From: a virus
Direction: 5' to 3' (one strand)
Virus record (IMG/VR): IMGVR_UViG_3300021964_000390
Location: 1-28,086 of that record
DNA: 28,086 nucleotides
Shown here: piece after piece, positions 1 through 5,256 of the stretch
Layout: every line of letters begins with the position of its first letter
Position numbering within the stretch: the first letter of the stretch is position 1
Notes under the pieces: model-generated
Told to the model about the DNA's origin: nothing
Seen by the model: only the letters and a program-made list of their open reading frames with translations
The model's database searches: none
Translations under genes and position numbers: made by a program

Positions 1-585
1 AACGATACACAAGAACAATTAGACAAATGGCAAAAAGATACTATAGATACAGGTAGGTTCTTTGCCTTTGACCACTTCGGTTCTATTAGTAATGACGAGA
101 TACTTGCTAGGGTTAGGTACATGGCACAAGCATTAGAATGTAAGTGGATATTTATAGACCATTTATCTATACTTGTATCAGGTCAGGAAGAAGGAGACGA
201 AAGAAAATCTATTGATGTCTTAATGACTAAGCTGCGTTCTCTTGTAGAACAAACAGGCATAGGTTTACTACTTGTATCACACTTACGTAGACCTGCAGGT
301 GACTCTGGTCATGAGAATGGTAAGGAGATTACGTTGTCACATCTCAGAGGTTCTGCGTCTATTGCTCACTTATCTGATAGTGTAATAGGACTAGAAAGAA
401 ATCAACAAGCAGAAGGAGATGAAGCTAATACTACAGTCATACGTATCTTAAAGAATAGATACACAGGTGAGACAGGTGTAACATCTCACTTACATTATAA
501 TAAAGATACAGGTAGATTAACAGAGGTTGACAATCCTTTTGAAGCAGAGTATAATGATAGTAATAATGAGGAGGTACCATTCTAA
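1..585 (+). CDS. T7 gp4-like replicative DNA helicase, C-terminal part (5' end outside window)
   Basis: The reading frame is open from base 1, so only the last 194 codons are present. It matches the helicase domain of T7 gp4 / DnaB-family ring helicases, which unwind duplex DNA at the fork using NTP. Visible motifs are the Walker B segment WIFIDHLSILVSG (about codons 49-61), the strand LLLVSHLRRP, the DNA-binding loop region ITLSHLRGSASIAHLSDSVIGLERN, and RILKNRYTGETG, which in this family carries the arginine finger. The Walker A part and any primase domain lie upstream. The acidic tail (EAEYNDSNNEEVPF) resembles the acidic C-terminus with which T7 gp4 contacts polymerase; that role is inferred. 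The stop codon overlaps the next start (TAATG). Confidence 0.93.
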   Translation, partial: NDTQEQLDKWQKDTIDTGRFFAFDHFGSISNDEILARVRYMAQALECKWIFIDHLSILVSGQEEGDERKSIDVLMTKLRSLVEQTGIGLLLVSHLRRPAGDSGHENGKEITLSHLRGSASIAHLSDSVIGLERNQQAEGDEANTTVIRILKNRYTGETGVTSHLHYNKDTGRLTEVDNPFEAEYNDSNNEEVPF

Positions 586-914
586 TGAACTGTATGTATT
601 GTGAAACAAAATTAATACATGGTGGTGACCATGATGGAGAACAAGAAGATGACTATAATATAGTTAGTAATTTAAGTTGTCCTAAATGTGATACCCATGT
701 ATATGTATATCATACATTTCCTGATGATGATAAAGAGAGTTGGGCAGATGGTTATGAAGAATGGGTGAATAAACAACAAGGTCTTATTATAGATAATAAA
801 GAACCAGAAATGTGGAAACATTTTTGTGAAGTAGAAGAAAGTGAAATGGAAATAGGTAAAGGTGAGCCTTGTAATTGGTGTGGAGAGGAGGAAGACTGTG
901 AAAGTTGTGCTTGA
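585..914 (+). CDS. Small acidic zinc-ribbon-like protein of unknown function
   Basis: A 109-residue, strongly acidic protein. The N-terminus has MNCMYC (CxxC) and, about 30 residues later, CPKC, together a plausible four-cysteine zinc ribbon. The C-terminus adds a second cysteine group, CNWCGEEEDCESC. The start overlaps the helicase stop (TAATG) with GAGGAGG upstream, and the end overlaps the DNA polymerase start by 17 bases, so it is translated as part of the replication operon. Position between helicase and polymerase suggests a replication accessory role, but no specific function can be read from the sequence. I do not recognise a named family. Confidence 0.8.
   Translation: MNCMYCETKLIHGGDHDGEQEDDYNIVSNLSCPKCDTHVYVYHTFPDDDKESWADGYEEWVNKQQGLIIDNKEPEMWKHFCEVEESEMEIGKGEPCNWCGEEEDCESCA
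886..891 (+). promoter_or_regulatory. Shine-Dalgarno site that fixes the DNA polymerase start
   Basis: Perfect AGGAGG, six bases before a GTG at 898. The frame is open further upstream to a GTG at 862, but that codon has no comparable site and the extra residues precede the first exonuclease motif, so 898 is preferred. Confidence 0.7.
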
Positions 915-2535
915 TATAGAAACAGACCAAATAGATGCTAAAGTAGTAAACTGTATTGTTGCTAAAGATATTGATACAAATATATCTACAGTATTTGACC
1001 CAAGTAATATGCATGTGTTTAAGAATTGGTCTAAAGATATTGACCAATACATTATGCACAATGGTTTATCATTTGATGCACCTGTAATGAATAGACTATT
1101 AGGAACAGATATTAAACCATCACAAGTATTAGATACATTAATACTATCACAATTATTTAATCCAATAAGAGATGGTGGTCATGGATTACGTGCTTGGGGA
1201 GACAGGTTTAAGTTTCCTAAAGGTGATATAGAATCGTTTGGAAAGTATACAGAAGAATTAAAAAGATACTGTATGCAAGATGTAGATATAACACATAAGC
1301 TATATGACTATCTTAAGAAAGAAGGCAAAGGTTTTTCCAGGTCTTCTATTGATTTAGAACATCAGGTTAGAGTTATCATTGACCAACAAGAAAAGAATGG
1401 CTTTGCATTAGATATAGAAAAAGCTATGTTATTACTTGGTCAACTATCAGACGAAGCTCAAGAGTTAGAAGCTTGGTCATTAAAAGAATTTGAACCTACA
1501 AAAGTAGAACTAAAAACAAAGACTAAACACATACCTTTTAATATAGGTTCACGACAGCAGATAGCTGATAGACTTATGAATATTGGTTGGAAGCCTAAGA
1601 AATATACAGATAAAGGTAATGTAATTATTAATGAAGAAGTATTAGCTACTATAGATATGCCACAAGCTAAAAAGTTTTTAAGATTTTTCTTATTACAAAA
1701 ACGTGTTGCACAAATTAAGTCATGGATAAAATTATTTAACGATAAGACTGGTCGAGTGCATGGTAGAGTAATGACATTAAAAACTGTAACAGGTAGAATG
1801 GCACACAACAGTCCTAATATGGCTCAGATACCTGCTGTAAGGTCTCCTTATGGTAAGGAATGTAGAGACTGTTGGACAGTAGGTAATACAACAACTCATT
1901 CTATAGTGGGTACAGATGCTAGTGGACTAGAACTAAGATGTCTTGCTCATTTAATGAATGATAATAAGTTTACCGAGACCCTACTAAATGGCGACATACA
2001 TACACATAATATGAAGATGGCAGGTCTTACAGATAGAGACCAAGCTAAGACATTTATATATGCTTTTATGTATGGTGCAGGTCCTGCTAAGATAGGACAA
2101 GTAGTTGGAGGAGGTTCAAAAGAAGGGAAGGTACTAATAGATAGATTTCTTAAAAGTATGCCTTCACTTAAACGTGTACGTGATATTGTAACTAGCACTG
2201 CTGAAAAACATGGTATCATAAAAGGCATTGATGGGAGGTTATTGCGTACACGTAGTCCACACTCAGCTCTTAATACATTAATACAAGGAGCAGGAGCTGT
2301 AGTGTGCAAGTTATGGTTGGTAAACATTATGAAAAGAACTAATGCATCTAAATTAGATGTGAAGTTAGTAGCTAGTGTACATGATGAATATCAATTTGAA
2401 GTTGTAAATAAAGATGTACAATCATTTTGTAACATAACTAAGTATGCTATGAAAGATACTGAGAAGCAATTACAAATGCGTTGTCCATTAGATAACGAAT
2501 ATAAGGTAGGAAAAACATGGGCAGAAACTCACTAG
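898..2535 (+). CDS. Family A (T7-like) DNA polymerase with 3'-5' exonuclease domain
   Basis: Replicative DNA polymerase of 545 residues. The N-terminal DnaQ-like proofreading domain shows Exo I (LDIETD, residues 5-10, D and E metal ligands), Exo II (HNGLSFDAPV, near 54-63) and Exo III (YCMQDVDITHK, near 124-134). The polymerase domain shows motif A (TDASGLELRCLAHL, near 338-352), motif B (RDQAKTFIYAFMYGA, near 380-394; the O-helix K and Y are present) and motif C (SVHDEYQ, near 493-499; catalytic H-D-E). It ends in W-A-E-T-H, like the T7 polymerase C-terminus. It is about 160 residues shorter than T7 gp5 (704), so the thioredoxin-binding insertion is probably missing (inference). The GTG start at 898 follows AGGAGG; the end overlaps the nuclease gene by 19 bases. 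Confidence 0.95.
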   Translation: MKVVLDIETDQIDAKVVNCIVAKDIDTNISTVFDPSNMHVFKNWSKDIDQYIMHNGLSFDAPVMNRLLGTDIKPSQVLDTLILSQLFNPIRDGGHGLRAWGDRFKFPKGDIESFGKYTEELKRYCMQDVDITHKLYDYLKKEGKGFSRSSIDLEHQVRVIIDQQEKNGFALDIEKAMLLLGQLSDEAQELEAWSLKEFEPTKVELKTKTKHIPFNIGSRQQIADRLMNIGWKPKKYTDKGNVIINEEVLATIDMPQAKKFLRFFLLQKRVAQIKSWIKLFNDKTGRVHGRVMTLKTVTGRMAHNSPNMAQIPAVRSPYGKECRDCWTVGNTTTHSIVGTDASGLELRCLAHLMNDNKFTETLLNGDIHTHNMKMAGLTDRDQAKTFIYAFMYGAGPAKIGQVVGGGSKEGKVLIDRFLKSMPSLKRVRDIVTSTAEKHGIIKGIDGRLLRTRSPHSALNTLIQGAGAVVCKLWLVNIMKRTNASKLDVKLVASVHDEYQFEVVNKDVQSFCNITKYAMKDTEKQLQMRCPLDNEYKVGKTWAETH

Positions 2536-2939
2536 AACCTAGTATTGATAATCGAAAAAAGTTTGACATTGATTTACAGTATGGTAAGGTAAGAGAAAAA
2601 GATGTAGCTGATATGTTACAAGATAAAAAGATTGAAGTTAAATCAGAAAGAGATATGTGGCAGAGAACAGGTAACATAGCAATAGAATATCAAAGCTATG
2701 GTAAACCTAGTGGAATAGATGCTACAACATCTGACTATTGGTTTCATAATCTTTGTATTGGTGAAGAAACATTTGCAACATTAGTTTTTAACACAGATAA
2801 TTTAAGGAGGATAATAAAAAACTTAGATAAAAAGAAGTCGGTATCAGGGGGAGATAATAATGCATCAAGGATGTACTTATTAAATTTACAAAAGCTTTTT
2901 TCTTCAGACGTTATAAAAGCTTTTAAACAAAAGACTTGA
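2517..2939 (+). CDS. Putative PD-(D/E)XK-fold endonuclease (position of T7 gp3 endonuclease I)
   Basis: A 140-residue protein starting inside the last codons of DNA polymerase. Residues 20-75 have the layout of a PD-(D/E)XK nuclease: E27, then I39-E-V-K42 (the E-x-K core), then E57 in GNIAIEYQ, followed by the loop YGKPSGIDATTSDYW, a common ending of small phage nucleases of this kind. In T7-like phages the equivalent slot holds endonuclease I, which resolves branched DNA and helps degrade host DNA. It is not obviously homologous to T7 gp3, so resolvase activity is inferred from fold and position. Other options are a nicking or repair-type nuclease. Confidence 0.65.
   Translation: MGRNSLEPSIDNRKKFDIDLQYGKVREKDVADMLQDKKIEVKSERDMWQRTGNIAIEYQSYGKPSGIDATTSDYWFHNLCIGEETFATLVFNTDNLRRIIKNLDKKKSVSGGDNNASRMYLLNLQKLFSSDVIKAFKQKT
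2890..2924. repeat. Two identical palindromes (AAAAGCTTTT) 25 bp apart just upstream of a promoter
   Basis: Perfect 10-bp palindromes at 2890-2899 and 2915-2924, the second ending 11 bp before the -35 box at 2936. Both lie in the last codons of the nuclease gene. Because each is self-complementary, the two can also pair with each other to form a hairpin with a 15-base loop. They could be an operator or a weak terminator for the upstream operon, or a coincidence of AT-rich coding sequence. Confidence 0.4.
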
Positions 2940-2965
2940 CATACATTATAGATGTATGCTATAAT
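2936..2965 (+). promoter_or_regulatory. Consensus sigma70 promoter upstream of the single-strand binding protein
   Basis: TTGACA (2936-2941), 18-base spacer, TATAAT (2960-2965): both boxes match the bacterial housekeeping consensus exactly. Initiation would fall near 2972, giving a leader of about 20 bases with AAAGGAG before the ATG at 2995. It implies use of host RNA polymerase for the genes from 2995 on. Confidence 0.8.
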
Positions 2966-2994
2966 TATATTTTTAACAATGAAAGGAGACTTAT

Positions 2995-3459
2995 ATGTCC
3001 GTAATACAGGGAAAAGCCTATTGGGCTTCAATAGTAAATCCAAACACTACATTTGATAGTGATGGAGTATACAGTATAGATGTTAGTTTAGATGCTAAGA
3101 ATAAAAAGATAGCTGAGACTGATGGTCTAACTATTAAAAATAAAGGTGATGACAGAGGAGACTTTGTTAGCATTAAAAGAAACGTAAGAAGAAAGAATGG
3201 TGACTTTAATACCAAACCTACTCTTATGGATTCTCAAAAGAGAAACATGAAGGATACATTAATAGGTAATGGTTCTGAAGTTAGTGTGTTATACTCTACT
3301 TATCAGTGGGAGTTCAAAGGAAGGTCTGGTACTAATGCAGACTTAAGAGCTGTACAGGTAACTAACTTGATACCTTATCAAAATGATATGGAAGATGCCT
3401 TTGATGTAGTTCCTGATGGCTTTGTGGCTAAGGAAGATTCTGAAGTATCATTTGCTTAA
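2995..3459 (+). CDS. Single-stranded DNA-binding protein, T7 gp2.5-like
   Basis: A 154-residue protein with the pattern of phage gp2.5-type proteins: an N-terminal segment GKAYWASIVNPNTTF, short beta strands (YSIDVSLD, DFVSIKRNV), a central NGSEVSVLYSTYQWEF strand pair, LRAVQVTNLIPY, and an acidic C-terminal tail (NDMEDAFDVVPDG onward) ending in an aromatic residue (SFA). In T7 the acidic tail with a terminal Phe binds polymerase and helicase; here the Phe is next to last. It would coat ssDNA at the fork and help recombination. The gene has its own perfect sigma70 promoter and a strong ribosome site, so high expression is likely, as expected for a stoichiometric ssDNA binder. Confidence 0.85.
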   Translation: MSVIQGKAYWASIVNPNTTFDSDGVYSIDVSLDAKNKKIAETDGLTIKNKGDDRGDFVSIKRNVRRKNGDFNTKPTLMDSQKRNMKDTLIGNGSEVSVLYSTYQWEFKGRSGTNADLRAVQVTNLIPYQNDMEDAFDVVPDGFVAKEDSEVSFA

Positions 3460-3475
3460 CAATTAAATAAAGGAC

Positions 3476-3529
3476 TATGGGGAGTTCTGGCTAAAACCAA
3501 CGTACAGTAATCAGCTTGGTCTCCCCATA
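3476..3529 (+). promoter_or_regulatory. Structured RNA element (two-part stem) covering the exonuclease leader; terminator or translational regulator
   Basis: A perfect 9-bp outer stem pairs TATGGGGAG (3476-3484) with CTCCCCATA (3521-3529). Directly inside its 3' arm a second stem pairs ACCAA (3496-3500) with TTGGT (3516-3520), with an 11-base one-sided bulge (3485-3495) and a 15-base apical loop. The bulge segment GGCT (3489-3492) can alternatively pair with AGCT (3513-3516), allowing a pseudoknot-like or switching fold. The downstream sequence is AT-rich but not a clean T-tract, so it is not a classical intrinsic terminator. The stem ends eight bases before the next start codon, which has no Shine-Dalgarno site. 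I do not recognise a known riboswitch class. Confidence 0.6.
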
Positions 3530-3537
3530 TTTATTAT

Positions 3538-4398
3538 ATGAAAAAAAATATAGATACTTTAGTAGATGATATATATTCTTTGTTTGATTTAAACACAGAA
3601 AATAATATAGATGAAAAAAATTTAGATAAACATTTAAATTCTTTTACTGAAGGTGTTGTAGAAACAATAAAGATTTTATTAAAAGAAAAACATAATAGTA
3701 AAAGAAGCTTAAGACTATCAGCTATAGGTAAACCAGATAGGCAACTATGGTATGATAATAATTTAGAAGTTAAGAAAACAACTTTAAGTCCTTCACTTAG
3801 AATTAAATTTTTCTATGGTCATTTACTAGAAGAAGTATTAATTTTATTTTCTAGATTAGCAGGACATAAAGTTACAGGTCAACAAAAAGAAATAGACATT
3901 GAAGGAGTTAAAGGACATCAAGATTGTTTTATAGATGATGTTCTTGTTGATTGTAAGAGTGCTTCTGGTAAAAGTTTTTTAAAGTTTAAAGAAAATAGAC
4001 TATCTACTGATGACCCTTTTGGTTACATACCTCAAATATCAGCTTATGCTGAAGGTAATGGTGTAGATGAAGCTGCTTTTCTTGCTATTGATAAACAAAA
4101 TGGTGAGATTTGTTTAACTAAAGTACATTCTGTGGAGATGATTAATGCAAAAGATAGGGTCAAACATCTTAAAAATGTTATGCGAGATGGTAAACCACCT
4201 GTTAAATGTTACAGTGACATTGCTGATGGTATGTCTGGTAATAGGAAGCTTGCTATTGGGTGTGTTTACTGTAGCCATAAAAGAAAATGTTGGGAAGATG
4301 CTAATGGTGGTCAAGGGTTACGTGTTTTTAAGTATGCAAATCATAATAGATTTCTTACGCAAGTTGCAAGAACTCCTGACGTTCAAGAAATAACTTAA
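3538..4398 (+). CDS. Cas4/RecB-like PD-(D/E)XK exonuclease
   Basis: A 286-residue nuclease that probably plays the role of the T7 gp6 exonuclease (host DNA degradation, recombination, end processing). Motifs: GHLLEE (94-99), HQDCFIDD (127-134, D129), the catalytic VDCKS (D138, K140), then GYIPQISAY (162-170, with Q166 and Y170), as in RecB/Cas4 nucleases. The C-terminus has CVYCSHKRKC (C242, C245, C251; C-x2-C-x5-C), the three-cysteine half of a Cas4-type iron-sulphur site. The fourth, N-terminal cysteine expected in the SAIG-K-x-DRQLWY segment is Pro66 here, so a standard 4Fe-4S cluster may be absent. The first ATG is used because no other in-frame start precedes the domain; it has no ribosome site and lies just behind an RNA stem. 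Confidence 0.82.
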   Translation: MKKNIDTLVDDIYSLFDLNTENNIDEKNLDKHLNSFTEGVVETIKILLKEKHNSKRSLRLSAIGKPDRQLWYDNNLEVKKTTLSPSLRIKFFYGHLLEEVLILFSRLAGHKVTGQQKEIDIEGVKGHQDCFIDDVLVDCKSASGKSFLKFKENRLSTDDPFGYIPQISAYAEGNGVDEAAFLAIDKQNGEICLTKVHSVEMINAKDRVKHLKNVMRDGKPPVKCYSDIADGMSGNRKLAIGCVYCSHKRKCWEDANGGQGLRVFKYANHNRFLTQVARTPDVQEIT

Positions 4399-4414
4399 TT
4401 TATATAGGTAACAA

Positions 4415-4627
4415 ATGAAAAAATTTATTTATAATGCAGTACATGGACATTATGTTTCAGAAAGAGATAAGGCAATAGCTAATATTAAATTACATACAGG
4501 CAATCCTGTAGGTGTAGGCGAACATCCTAAAATTGTAGAAGATATTATTGAGCTAGTACATAAAGCATCTGAAGCACAAGATTCAATAGAGATGTTAGAT
4601 AAGATAATGGAAAATGAAAAGCAATAA
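4415..4627 (+). CDS. Small protein of unknown function (70 residues)
   Basis: Begins 16 bases after the exonuclease with AGGT upstream and overlaps the next gene by 14 bases. It has an N-terminal basic/aromatic segment (MKKFIYNAVHGHYVSERDKAIANI), a glycine-rich turn (NPVGVGEHP) and a predicted C-terminal helix rich in Glu, Lys and Asp (VEDIIELVHKASEAQDSIEML). No family is recognised. The overlap and consistent spacing support it as a real gene of the replication operon. Confidence 0.65.
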   Translation: MKKFIYNAVHGHYVSERDKAIANIKLHTGNPVGVGEHPKIVEDIIELVHKASEAQDSIEMLDKIMENEKQ

Positions 4628-4949
4628 ATTTAATATAAGAACTTCTTGTATGAATATCAAGCAAGAAAGTTCAGAGAAGAATCTTTTTTTAGCTGTTGTC
4701 TTTCAAGCTTTGTTAGATGCAACTAAACCTAAAGTTAAGAATGAATCTTCTATATCTATTATGGATAGGGATAAAGCTATTGCTTGGTTCTTTTGTAGTG
4801 CAGGAGTTACCTGTGATAATTTTGAATTTATTTGTGAACAAGCAGGATTAAGTTCTAATTATACTAGACAGTTTGCTTATAAAGTGATACACTCTAAAGA
4901 AATTAAATTTGTAAGACAAAAAATAAATGCAGTACTAAATAATAAATAG
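4614..4949 (+). CDS. Small phage protein with a helical DRDKAIAWFF / FEFICEQAGL pattern
   Basis: 111 residues. The second half, DRDKAIAWFFCSAGVTCDNFEFICEQAGLSSNYTRQFAYKVI, resembles a widespread small phage protein pattern in which a conserved Trp helix is followed by F-x-x-I/V-C-x-x-L/A-G-L-x-x-x-Y-x-R, with a helix-turn-helix-like look. Families of that type are sometimes suspected to be DNA-binding regulators, but I cannot demonstrate this here. The N-terminal 45 residues are variable and lysine-rich. It overlaps the 70-residue gene; its ribosome site is weak, so translation is probably coupled. Confidence 0.65.
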   Translation: MKSNKFNIRTSCMNIKQESSEKNLFLAVVFQALLDATKPKVKNESSISIMDRDKAIAWFFCSAGVTCDNFEFICEQAGLSSNYTRQFAYKVIHSKEIKFVRQKINAVLNNK

Positions 4950-4959
4950 GGGAATAAAT

Positions 4960-5256
4960 ATGGGAATGATGGATGATGCAATAAGAGAAACAGTTAAAGA
5001 TAAAAAATATTTTAAGAAAACAAATATAAAGAAAGAAGCTATTATAGCTACAAGTAGACAGGTAGGTGGTGACCATTACAAAACATGTAAGATACAACCT
5101 GTTGATTATATTGTAGAAAATAACCTTACATTTCTTGAGGGTAATGTAGTAAAGTATATTACAAGACACAGAAGAAAGGGCGAAGGTGCAAGAGACATTG
5201 AGAAAGTAATACATTATTGTGAATTAATATTGGAGAAAGATTATGGCAGGGAATAA
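4960..5256 (+). CDS. DUF3310 family protein (SaV-like, predicted nucleotide-metabolism protein)
   Basis: 98 residues. The core VGGDHYKTCKIQPVDYIVENNLTFLEGNVVKYITRHRRKGEGARDIEKVIHYCELILE matches the DUF3310 signature (GGDHY, I-Q-P-x-D-Y-I, EGNVVKYI-R, DIEK-x-x-HY), ubiquitous in phages and often annotated as nucleotide kinase-like without firm biochemistry. The N-terminal 30 residues are an added lysine-rich leader. A GGGGA ribosome site precedes the ATG, and the end overlaps the ribonucleotide reductase start by 14 bases, consistent with a link to nucleotide metabolism. Confidence 0.85.
   Translation: MGMMDDAIRETVKDKKYFKKTNIKKEAIIATSRQVGGDHYKTCKIQPVDYIVENNLTFLEGNVVKYITRHRRKGEGARDIEKVIHYCELILEKDYGRE

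Noticed and set aside
862-897. Upstream GTG start for the DNA polymerase
   Set aside because: No ribosome site before 862, whereas AGGAGG sits ideally before the GTG at 898, just before the first exonuclease motif.
672-1061. Long minus-strand frames opposite the zinc-ribbon and polymerase genes
   Set aside because: Low-complexity hydrophobic shadows of plus-strand genes with strong family motifs; no ribosome sites.
3476-3530. preQ1, SAM-II/SAM-V or glutamine riboswitch at the stem before the exonuclease
   Set aside because: Compared from memory with the consensus features of these classes; the core sequences do not match, so only an unclassified structure is reported.
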